This document shows positions 1-6,395 of a stretch of DNA of 7,228 nt, piece by piece. The notes under the pieces were generated by a model, which was given only the letters and a program-made list of their open reading frames with translations, ran no database searches and was not told the DNA's origin. The DNA is from CAYZEZ01 sp964477295 (lineage in GTDB: Bacteria; Bacteroidota; Bacteroidia; Bacteroidales; SM23-62). The stretch is from contig CAYZEZ010000245.1 in NCBI GenBank assembly GCA_964477295.1, forward strand, positions 1 to 7,228, given 5' to 3'. A program made the position numbers and the translations under genes. Position 1 is the first letter of the stretch. Every line of letters starts with the position of its first letter.

Positions 1-2
1 CT

Positions 3-1582
3 GATGACATTGGACTCGGAAAAACCATTCAGGCTATTGCTGCTGTTGAAATTTTTGCCAGGTATTTTAATGTGAATAAGGTACTGGTAATTTGCCCCAC
101 CTCTTTAAAATACCAGTGGAAAGCAGAGATCCGGAAATTTTCGGGAAGGAATGCCTGTATCGTTGAAGGATTAGTCCACAAAAGAAAAGATCTGTACAAA
201 CAGGATAATTTTTATAAGATCATCAGCTACGGCATTGTCCGCAATGACACAAACCTGATTAATGAATGGAAGGCGGACCTTGTCATTATGGATGAGGCAC
301 AGAGAATCAAGAACTGGAAAACACAAACGGCAAAAGCGGTTAAGAAAATCAAATCAGAATATACAATCGTGACAACAGGCACACCCCTGGAGAACAGGAT
401 CGATGAACTGCATTCAATAGTGGAATACATTGATATGTATAAACTGGGTCCCTTGTTCCGGTTCCTTAACAACCACCAGGTCCTGGATGAACATGGAAAA
501 CTTATCGGTTATAAAAATCTCAGGACCATTAACAAGACACTGGAGGATATCCTGGTCAGGCGTACCAAAAATGAAATTGCAGATCAGCTTCCGGGAAGAA
601 TTGATAAGAATTTTTTTGTTGAGATGACTTCTGAACAAATGTCCGACCATAATAATTATTACGAGGTTGTGGCACGTCTGGCAAATAAATGGATCCGGCA
701 GGGATACCTGAGCGAAGAAGAAAGGCAGAAACTGCTTATCTGCCTGAATTGTATGCGCATGGTTGCCGATTCTACCTATATACTGAACACAAAAACCAAT
801 TCAGGCAACAAAATCGGTGAACTGAAGAGCCTGATCCGGGAAGTTACGGAAGAAAAAAGCAATAAACTGCTGATTTTCAGCCAGTGGAAGAAGATGTTTG
901 ACCTGTTGACCAGGGAACTTGACAACCTGGGTATGGATTATGTGTACCTGAATGGGGATATTCCTGCAAGACAACGCAAAGAGATCATTGAACGGTTTCA
1001 GAATGACCATGAATTGAAATTGTTCCTGCCACCGACGCCGGGGGAGTGGGTGTAAATCTTCAGAGTGCGAATATCCTGGTCAATATAGACATGCCCTGGA
1101 ACCCGGCAGTGCTCGAGCAGCGTATCGGCAGGATCTACCGGCTTGGCCAGAAGAAGCATATTCAGGTATATAATTTTATCGCTGAGAGATCCATTGAGCA
1201 CAGGATACTTTTTCTTCTTGATTTCAAGAAGAATGTATTCAAGGGAGTTCTGGATGATGGAGGTGAAGATACAGTAATGATCGAGGGATTCCTCCAGTCG
1301 GTTAAAGCCATGATTGATGTGGACATGGAAGATCCTGCTGAAAAGGAACCGGCTGATTATACCTTTGAGAAACCTTTCACCCAGGTAGCAGAAGCCAATG
1401 TTATGTATCAGGAAGATCAACATAACAATCCGGATCAATATTCAAAGAACCAGGGGCAGGATGGTGATCCCGATTTACCTGGGATCACGGTCGAAAGATC
1501 TGGAAAGGGGGTCTTATCCGGTTTCAGGTACAGATTGAAAAGATTGGCAAAACGGATTTCAAATTTCCTGACAGGAAATTAA
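3..1582 (+). CDS. SNF2-family DEAD/DEAH-like helicase, C-terminal part, 5' truncated by window edge and frameshifted
   Basis: SNF2-type ATPase, a double-stranded DNA or nucleoprotein translocase, lacking its N-terminus because the frame is already open at the window edge. Helicase motifs appear in order: motif I DDIGLGKT (3-26), DEAQ box in VIMDEAQRIKNW (291-302), motif III TGTPLENR (from about 375), LLIFSQWKK of the second RecA lobe (about 862-890), then motif V and motif VI QRIGRIYRLGQ (from 1118). The frame starting at 3 runs into a stop at 1053-1055. Inserting one G after 1028 turns CTGCCACC into CTGGCCACC and restores ATDAGGVGVNLQ, the expected motif V, in the frame that ends at 1582. 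So about 342 codons are followed by about 183 after the shift. The GTG codons at 72 and 1046 are internal, not starts. Either the gene is a recent pseudogene or the sequence has a one-base error. The family call is firm; its cellular role is unknown. Confidence 0.9.
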
Positions 1583-1645
1583 AGAATAGAATCAGTGTAC
1601 TGAAACTCGGGAACCAGTTTATTAACTGAAGATACTACTTTATAT

Positions 1646-1669
1646 GCCTGATAAACAGGCTTTTATTTT
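1646..1669 (+). terminator. Intrinsic terminator after the SNF2 gene
   Basis: GCCTG (1646-1650), loop ATAAA and CAGGC (1656-1660) form a perfect 5-bp stem followed at once by TTTTATTTT. It lies 64 bp after the SNF2 stop codon on the same strand, the expected place for a Rho-independent terminator. Confidence 0.7.
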
Positions 1670-1770
1670 ATATTTCCTCAAATATTATATGCTTCCGTAA
1701 ACGGGAAATTACAACCCAATTTTTAGATTCTAATTAAACATTTATCCAAATAACAAAATAATTATTTGTA

Positions 1771-1800
1771 TTGCATTACATATTTTATTTATTATATTTG
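1771..1800 (+). promoter_or_regulatory. Bacteroidota-type sigma-ABfrA promoter for the DUF4143 ATPase
   Basis: TTG (1771-1773), a 19-bp spacer and TATATTTG (1793-1800) match the Bacteroidota -33/-7 consensus (TTG, N19-21, TAnnTTTG). Transcription would start a few bases after 1800, leaving a leader of about 20 nt before the ATG at 1826. This supports the ATG at 1826 over the TTG at 1766, which would lie upstream of the predicted transcript start. Confidence 0.65.
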
Positions 1801-1825
1801 TATTCTAATACAATTTATTTATGTC

Positions 1826-3043
1826 ATGCAGGATATATTTAATTACAGCAATGGTATAATCGAACAGGTTTCACTGGAGTTTAAGAGGTATTTATTTCAC
1901 AGAATAAACTGGAATTCAAGACTGATTGAAATCCTGGGAGCAAGGGGTGTTGGAAAAACTACACTCATGCTCCAGAAAGCTAAACTTCTAAACAGTGAAG
2001 AACCAAATCAGGCAGCGTACATATCCCTTGATGATAAATTAATGTTCCATCAATCGATTGTTGATATTGCTGATGGTTTGGAAAAATACGGCGTGAAATA
2101 CCTGTTTCTGGATGAAGTTCACAAATACCCGTCCAAACAAAAAGGATACGATTGGTCCGCTGAAATAAAAAATATATATGACAGGTATTCCAGCATTAAT
2201 ATTATCTATTCCGGAACATCTGTTCTTAAGATCTATAAAGGGCATGGTGATCTGAGTCGCCGGAAGAGTTCATACCGTCTTGCCGGCCTTTCCTTTCGTG
2301 AATACCTTGATCTTAACGGATCTCATAAATTCGGGGATTTCCAACTGGATGATCTTCTCAAAAGACACCAGGAAATCTCAGGCACAATAACAGAAAGAAT
2401 AAAAATAATACCTCACCTCAGGGAATATCTCAAAACAGGATATTTCCCCTTTTATAAAGAAGATCCATCCGCTTATTTCACCAGGTTAAATAGCATTCTG
2501 AATGTAATTATTGAAACGGATATCCCGGCGGTTTCTGATATTTCATTTGAAACTTCCCTGAAATTAAAAAAATTGCTTGCAGCAATCGCTTCCACTGTCC
2601 CATACGTGCCAAATCTTTTAAAACTAAGGCAGAAACTATTTATATCAGACCAGCGTACATTGTTAAAATACCTTGATTTCCTGGAAAAAGCAGAAGTAAT
2701 AAATACCCTGACGCAGAAGGCTAAAGGAAACAGAATAATGCAAAAACCTGATAAAATTTACCTCGGTAATACCAATTATTTCTATTGCCTTAATATGATG
2801 GGAGAAGAAATGGGTACGATCAGGGAAACATTTTTTTATTCACAATTAGTGGCCACTCACGATGTAAGATTACCTCAGGAAGGTGATTTCCTGGTAGATG
2901 GAAAATATACCTTCGAAATAGGAGGTAAAAGTAAAACATCAAAGCAGATCAAGGACTTAACCAATGCTTATATTGTCTCGGACGACATTGAAACAGGAGC
3001 TTTTAACCAGGTCCCGCTCTGGTTATTTGGTTTTTTATACTAA
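1826..3043 (+). CDS. AAA-family ATPase with C-terminal DUF4143 domain
   Basis: A 405-residue P-loop ATPase of the AAA_14/DUF4143 group, common in Bacteroidota and archaea, whose cellular role is poorly defined. Walker A is GARGVGKTT (residues 38-46), Walker B is KYLFLDE (91-97), and a sensor-1-like IIYSGTS follows, then an RLAGLSFREYLDL segment typical of the family. The middle is a winged-helix-like region (about 240-320). The C-terminal DUF4143 part contains EGDFLVDGKYTFEIGGKSK and ends in PLWLFGFLY, both familiar from Bacteroidota members. This C-terminal part resembles a PD-(D/E)xK fold, but a G occupies the position of the catalytic lysine in E-x-K, so nuclease activity is doubtful. The gene is monocistronic: its own promoter lies just upstream and the next gene is convergent. 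An upstream TTG (1766) would add 20 hydrophobic residues but lies before the promoter. Confidence 0.85.
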   Translation: MQDIFNYSNGIIEQVSLEFKRYLFHRINWNSRLIEILGARGVGKTTLMLQKAKLLNSEEPNQAAYISLDDKLMFHQSIVDIADGLEKYGVKYLFLDEVHKYPSKQKGYDWSAEIKNIYDRYSSINIIYSGTSVLKIYKGHGDLSRRKSSYRLAGLSFREYLDLNGSHKFGDFQLDDLLKRHQEISGTITERIKIIPHLREYLKTGYFPFYKEDPSAYFTRLNSILNVIIETDIPAVSDISFETSLKLKKLLAAIASTVPYVPNLLKLRQKLFISDQRTLLKYLDFLEKAEVINTLTQKAKGNRIMQKPDKIYLGNTNYFYCLNMMGEEMGTIRETFFYSQLVATHDVRLPQEGDFLVDGKYTFEIGGKSKTSKQIKDLTNAYIVSDDIETGAFNQVPLWLFGFLY

Positions 3044-3145
3044 AGTTGAATACTTCAGAACAGTGGTTTGATCTCCATGACAAATCCACAATAACCAAAT
3101 GATCCTGAACAAAAATATGTTATAACTGAAAAAGGAAAAATCATT

Positions 3146-3194
3146 CCGGGAACAAGATAGCATAACTTAAATGTTTCACTATTTGTTTCACCGG
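3146..3194. repeat. Imperfect inverted repeat between convergent genes
   Basis: CCGGGAACAAGATAG (3146-3160) and CTATTTGTTTCACCGG (3179-3194) pair over about 14 bases with two bulges and an 18-nt loop. It lies between the convergent ATPase and YkvA genes. No T-tract follows on either strand, so it is a weak terminator candidate; it may instead be a decayed palindrome. The rest of 3044-3241 shows nothing I can support. Confidence 0.35.
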
Positions 3195-3241
3195 GCCATA
3201 TTTGCAAGCTTCAACAATCTGATTGTCAGCGAATAATCAAC

Positions 3242-3319
3242 TTATTGCGATTCCTCGTCAGACCCCCCTTTTTCATCATCATTATCATATATTGATTTAA
3301 AATCTTCATTAATGTAAAT
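3242..3319 (-). pseudogene. Possible C-terminal gene remnant, acidic tail
   Basis: Read on the minus strand after an in-frame TAG (3320-3322), this stretch encodes 25 residues ending NDDEKGGSDEESQ and a TAA stop. The acidic, serine- and glycine-containing end looks like a natural protein C-terminus rather than random sequence. There is no start codon, and the frame is cut off next to the end of the YkvA cassette. The likely explanation is that the cassette array replaced the upstream part of an older gene. The family is not recognised. Confidence 0.25.
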
Positions 3320-3330
3320 CTAAAGGATTT

Positions 3331-3341
3331 GTTAGGTGCTT
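3331..3341 (-). repeat. 3' end of YkvA cassette: R''-like box, attC truncated
   Basis: On the minus strand AAGCACCTAAC, containing ACCTAAC (fits RYYYAAC) and the YkvA stop codon. It is an exact 11-bp inverted copy of the cassette start at 3743-3753. The following AAATCC matches the start of the attC at 3747-3863 (AACAAATC), but no inner palindrome follows, so this last attC appears cut after about 6 nt. Confidence 0.55.
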
Positions 3342-3748
3342 TCTGTACCACTTACGAACGACCAAACCCACACTACAAAGCCAATTATTACTAGAAGCCA
3401 AATGAATATTATGATCGTTGCAGCTCGACGATTGCGTGGTAAATCGTGCATTTGTTTCTGAGCCAATGCCTGACATTCCTGCCATATATTTTTTGGAATG
3501 AGCCTGATGGCTAGCCAAATGCCCAGTGGCAATAGAAGGAGATCGTCTATGTATCCTATGACTGGAATGAAGTCCGGTATCAAATCGATTGGGCTCAACG
3601 CATAGGCCACTACGACACCGATAATAATTTTCGCCAACAAAGGGACTCTTTGATCTCGCGATGCCAAATAAAGAGCATATATGTTTTTCTTTAATGCATT
3701 TGCCCATTTCTTCCATGCTCCAAGTTTCATCCATGATCTTTTAAGCAC
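3332..3748 (-). CDS. YkvA family (DUF1232) small membrane protein
   Basis: A 138-residue protein from GTG at 3746-3748, or 132 residues from the ATG at 3728-3730. The DUF1232 core covers residues 38-80, with the signature YALSPIDLIPDFIPVIGYIDDLLLLPLG forming two hydrophobic helices. A further transmembrane segment lies at about 109-130 and the N-terminus is basic and amphipathic. The family is widespread and its function is not established. This version, with an LKKNIYALYLASRD start and an extra C-terminal membrane helix, resembles proteobacterial members more than the usual Bacteroidota ones, which suggests transfer. The stop codon TAA lies inside the cassette-end box CACCTAAC. The GTG start lies inside the opposite GTTAGGTGC box, so the gene fills its cassette and carries no promoter of its own. 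The ATG start is also plausible. Confidence 0.85.
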   Translation of the reverse strand: MLKRSWMKLGAWKKWANALKKNIYALYLASRDQRVPLLAKIIIGVVVAYALSPIDLIPDFIPVIGYIDDLLLLPLGIWLAIRLIPKNIWQECQALAQKQMHDLPRNRRAATIIIFIWLLVIIGFVVWVWSFVSGTEST

Positions 3749-3863
3749 CTAACGGTGGAGTTCAGCTGCTTGCGCAAGCTGGCATGCCTTTTTGCCTAAT
3801 CACGTGCTATTCGTTTGCAAAAAGCATGACAGCAAGCAAGTCAGCTGCAGCGATTTGTTCTAC
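3747..3863 (-). other. attC: attC-like recombination site between gene-less and YkvA cassettes
   Basis: 117-bp imperfect palindrome. On the plus strand the arm at 3763-3795 pairs with 3817-3847: CAGCTG, then CTTGC with a bulged T at 3841, then about 16 further pairs (GCTG, CATGC, TTTTTGC) with one mismatch and one bulge, leaving a loop of about 21 nt. Outer boxes are ACCTAAC (3747-3753) and GTTCTAC (3857-3863). On the minus strand the right half ends GCTGAACTCCACCGTTAGGT, similar in layout to the L'-R' half of aadA-type attC sites. A one-sided extrahelical base is typical of attC and unlike transcription terminators. Confidence 0.7.
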
Positions 3864-3935
3864 TTCTCCTACTCTGTATTGCAATTTATACGTTTTGGGA
3901 TTCGGTTATGGATATTGTGTGACAAGGCTTATTCT
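3864..3935 (-). other. Short gene-less cassette body
   Basis: The 70-odd bases between two attC-like sites hold no ATG-initiated frame on the cassette strand and no recognisable RNA or promoter. With the sites either side it forms the 3749-4079 stretch without a gene. It could be a non-coding cassette or the remains of a decayed one. Confidence 0.4.
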
Positions 3936-4072
3936 GTATAACGGGTTTGCGGTATGAAACGTTTGGGAGAGCGGGCTGCATTCGTATCCACCGAGAGTAA
4001 AAGTTGGTGCGTAGCAGAATGCTCGAAGCACTTTACTCCAAATGTTTTATGACCGCATGTGTCTTGTTGTTT
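3936..4072 (-). other. attC: attC-like site after the lipoprotein gene
   Basis: 137-bp imperfect palindrome starting about 7 nt after the lipoprotein stop codon. On the plus strand 3948-3967 (TGCGGTATGAAACGTTTGGG) pairs with 4038-4057, with one bulged G at 4051. The three positions that would be A-C mismatches on the cassette (minus) strand become G-T wobbles on the plus strand, so the plus strand folds better. Outer boxes are GTATAAC (3936-3942; GTTATAC on the minus strand) and a poor GTTGTTT (4066-4072). The boxes are weaker than at the other two sites. Confidence 0.5.
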
Positions 4073-4079
4073 TTTATCT

Positions 4080-5090
4080 CTAGTCCTGTTTAAATATATG
4101 TACTTGATTATTAAAATTATCAGCCACAAAAATTTTTCCACTGTAATAAACAATATCAATAGGTCTTGTTTCTTCGAATTGAGAAGTTCTTGTATCATAA
4201 TCAATAATGAAATCGCCTTTTTTATCATAATCTTCTATACTCATTTTGTAAAAACTTGCTAAATATAAATAACCATCATCACTTATATTTAGCCCAGGAT
4301 TATTTAACATTGCACAGCACATCCAAGTCCAACCTTTAGCATAATTTATAGTCAATTCATTGGTACCAATGTTATAACTTGACAAATGGCATCCAACAGA
4401 GTCATTATCAAATGCAGCTTGACCTGTGAAATATATTAATCCATCAGAACTAATTTCCATGTCTGTTGTATGCAAGTTTGGCCAAGTGCCAGAATCGTCA
4501 TCATTTACAGGCAGCGTAATATTATGTAATTGTTGTGTCTCAAGGTTTATTTGTTTTAGTATTTGTCCATTTGTGACATATAATTGATTGTTATAATAGG
4601 AAATTGAAGTAGGTCGTCTTTCTCCATCAATATCTGAAAAATCTAATTCTCGTTTAAAACTATCATTATTATCAAATTGAAGTATTGAAAATCCTGTAGG
4701 AGTTATCCAAGTGTCATCTGTCTGTTTTATTAAAGGTAGTACTAAAACATATAAGTTTTTGTTATCGTCAAGAGTAATATCAATTGGTGCATATTTTTCA
4801 AAATGTCCGGATGCAAATGATTTAAAATCAAAAATTGTTTTCTTTAGATTACCTTCATCATCAAAAGATTGAATTTTAGTATTATAATTATTGTTTGAAT
4901 AATTAAGATTTGCTACATAAAGTGTCTTTTGATTATCATTGAAAACGATAGAAACAGGTCTATGTTCTGTTGCAAAACTTGATTCATAGTAAATTGTATT
5001 GGGTTTTGAATCAATTTTTGAGTTATCATTCTTTTCACAACTGAAGAAAATAATTGTTATTAACAAAAGATAAATTGTTATTATCTTCAT
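4080..5090 (-). CDS. Secreted lipoprotein with six-repeat beta-propeller (NHL/6-bladed type)
   Basis: A 336-residue protein. Residues 1-17 are a lipoprotein signal peptide (MKIITI plus a hydrophobic run) ending in FFSC, with the acylated Cys at 18 followed by EKNDN, a common Bacteroidota arrangement for export to the outer membrane or periplasm. Six related blocks of the form R/P-P-x-x-I...D-x-x-LYVA occur at residues 44-62, 101-118, 159-174, 208-223, 265-280 and 309-324, including RPVSIVF...TLYVAN and RPIDIVY...KIFVADN. This spacing predicts a six-bladed propeller of the NHL/TolB-like kind. A ligand or enzymatic role cannot be read from the sequence. The gene is much more AT-rich than its neighbours. 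The stop TAG lies next to an attC-like site and the start is about 120 bp from the preceding site, so there is room for a promoter, though I see no convincing one. The start ATG is the only one giving a signal peptide. Confidence 0.8.
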   Translation of the reverse strand: MKIITIYLLLITIIFFSCEKNDNSKIDSKPNTIYYESSFATEHRPVSIVFNDNQKTLYVANLNYSNNNYNTKIQSFDDEGNLKKTIFDFKSFASGHFEKYAPIDITLDDNKNLYVLVLPLIKQTDDTWITPTGFSILQFDNNDSFKRELDFSDIDGERRPTSISYYNNQLYVTNGQILKQINLETQQLHNITLPVNDDDSGTWPNLHTTDMEISSDGLIYFTGQAAFDNDSVGCHLSSYNIGTNELTINYAKGWTWMCCAMLNNPGLNISDDGYLYLASFYKMSIEDYDKKGDFIIDYDTRTSQFEETRPIDIVYYSGKIFVADNFNNQVHIFKQD

Positions 5091-5210
5091 TTGTTCAAAA
5101 ATTAAGGTTAGTCATAATTATTAGATGTTTTTATCACTAATCTGGTTGCGTTCAAACAATTATGCACAACTTTTGAATATATTCATAAGATTTACATTAC
5201 CCAATAAGAA
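5091..5210 (-). other. Leader region of the lipoprotein cassette
   Basis: 120 bp of AT-rich sequence between the cassette start box and the lipoprotein ATG. TTTTTG near 5092-5097 and TTGTTTG near 5153-5159 resemble parts of the -7 element, but neither gives a full TAnnTTTG with a properly spaced TTG. No frame is open through it. Confidence 0.3.
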
Positions 5211-5309
5211 GTAGAACGGTGGAATTAAGCCGCCATAGCGTGGCACGGGGATTTGCTTCTTCCCCGCAAAGAGCGTGACACGCGTAAATGGTCGGCTTTA
5301 ATGATAGAT
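5211..5309 (-). other. attC: attC-like recombination site between NERD and lipoprotein cassettes
   Basis: 99-bp imperfect palindrome. On the plus strand ATTAAGCCGCC (5224-5234) pairs with GGTCGGCTTTAAT (5290-5302), which has two extra bases left unpaired on one side only. Inside, GCGTGGCACG pairs with CGTGACACGC with one mismatch, and GGGGA pairs with TCCCC around a short loop. Paired arms with one-sided extrahelical bases, a central unpaired spacer and a terminal structure are the attC plan. Outer boxes are GTAGAAC (5211-5217) and GATAGAT (5303-5309; ATCTATC on the minus strand, one base off RYYYAAC). The minus-strand right half, GCTTAATTCCACCGTTCTAC, parallels GCTGAACTCCACCGTTAGGT of the site at 3747. 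Confidence 0.7.
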
Positions 5310-5318
5310 AGCATTATG

Positions 5319-6392
5319 CTAATTCTGACATCGACTAAGAAGATATGATACGATTTTGTCAACATCGCCAGTTGCAAGTCCCTCATCAAAGTACTTTATA
5401 TAGCCATTCATTGAAGCCAAGCTAGAAAGCTTAACGTGTTTGTACTTCTTCTGAACAGAACATGCAGAAAAGACAATCATATTGCGCACACTTATAGATC
5501 GATCGCCCCAATGATCTTTTAGTCTAATCAATCCGCTATCCGTTGCATCATTTATCACTTTGAACAGGGCATAGCCATTTCTACGAATTTGTTTAACCGG
5601 AGAGAAAAGATCAAGACTAGCAATGGATTCTTGGCCCCAATGTTTAGTTTCAATGGCAAAGACACCACCAGGCCCTACCACGACATGGTCGATCTGGAAA
5701 GAATATATTCTCTCTTTTTCTGAAGGAAGATAAATAGGTTTGTTGAGCTTAATCTTAACATTATTGATTGCAACGAAATTCTGTGGGAGAGATGATAGCT
5801 CTGTGGAGACCATACTTTCACCAATTGAGCCTAAAATAAGAGGGCGTAATTCATCAATTGACGATTTAGCATATTTGATACGTCGAATTTGTTTCTCCGA
5901 ATCTTTATTTACGATAGTCTCGAAGTTGTTATTGAGATCATCGAATTGTGCTTTGAGTTGACCTTGCTGTCTAACCTCACGTCTTGTTCTTCGATCTATA
6001 AGGTTAGTCCTACTTTTTCGGATTTTCCTAATCTTCCTGCGTAGTGAAAATACTCTTAGACCGGTTATGAATTGTTGGAAAGAACTTGTTTTCCTACTAC
6101 TGAGTAACTGGATACGTTCGTTTAGATCAGATATTCGGTCATTTAGTACTTCCTCAACAATGGATCGTTTTGATTCGATTAGAGAATCTAATCCGCTCAA
6201 TTCATTGGACAATGATTCAAGTCTCGTTTTATGTTTAAGTCTACTCTCGGTTTCAACAGCATCAATTTGTTGTTCGTAGGTACTTTCAAAATCCCTGATA
6301 TCTTTCACTGAGCTGAACTGCGAAATATTTCTCTTTGCTAGCTCTGATTTAAGAGTTAAAAGAGCGCCAACTTTGTTTATAACCTTGGCCAT
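5319..6392 (-). CDS. NERD-domain (nuclease-related) protein with N-terminal coiled coil
   Basis: A 357-residue protein. Residues 30-180 are highly charged and heptad-rich, with repeated leucines and a basic LRRKIRKIRKSR patch, predicting a long coiled coil. Residues 188-330 form a NERD domain: GSIGESMVSTEL (Glu192), FQIDHVVVGPGGVFAIETKHWG with Asp235, Glu248 and Lys250. These are the acidic residues and lysine of the PD-(D/E)xK nuclease fold, so the catalytic set looks complete. NERD proteins are predicted to process DNA; the substrate and role here are unknown, and a defence function is only an inference from the mobile setting. There is no signal peptide or membrane helix. ATG at 6390-6392 lies only 11 nt after the cassette start box GTTAGAT, so the gene has no promoter of its own. 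The TAG stop abuts the attC-like box at 5303-5317. Confidence 0.85.
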   Translation of the reverse strand: MAKVINKVGALLTLKSELAKRNISQFSSVKDIRDFESTYEQQIDAVETESRLKHKTRLESLSNELSGLDSLIESKRSIVEEVLNDRISDLNERIQLLSSRKTSSFQQFITGLRVFSLRRKIRKIRKSRTNLIDRRTRREVRQQGQLKAQFDDLNNNFETIVNKDSEKQIRRIKYAKSSIDELRPLILGSIGESMVSTELSSLPQNFVAINNVKIKLNKPIYLPSEKERIYSFQIDHVVVGPGGVFAIETKHWGQESIASLDLFSPVKQIRRNGYALFKVINDATDSGLIRLKDHWGDRSISVRNMIVFSACSVQKKYKHVKLSSLASMNGYIKYFDEGLATGDVDKIVSYLLSRCQN

Positions 6393-6395
6393 TTA

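Noticed and set aside
3309..3734. 141-codon minus-strand frame over the YkvA gene
   Set aside because: Overlaps the DUF1232 gene in another frame; the DUF1232 signature settles which frame is real.
3331..3753. YkvA gene as a simple transposon flanked by 11-bp inverted repeats
   Set aside because: The repeats overlap the start and stop codons, the gene encodes no transposase, and the right repeat is part of a larger attC-like palindrome.
3747..3863. Reading the palindromes as transcription terminators
   Set aside because: No T-tracts follow, the arms are long with one-sided bulges and a large loop, and three such elements share box layout at gene junctions.
3807..3905. Minus-strand open frame containing VGEVEQIAAADLLAVMLFANE
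   Set aside because: It reads protein-like but runs through an R box and one arm of the attC palindrome, has no ATG near its start, and the palindrome itself dictates much of the sequence.
3929..4228. 99-codon minus-strand frame overlapping the lipoprotein 3' end
   Set aside because: It is out of frame with the well-supported lipoprotein gene and continues across the attC-like palindrome; its composition is not protein-like.
5211..5309. Insertion sequence ends or MITE
   Set aside because: There is no target-site duplication and no transposase, and the three palindromes differ in inner sequence while sharing layout, unlike copies of one element.
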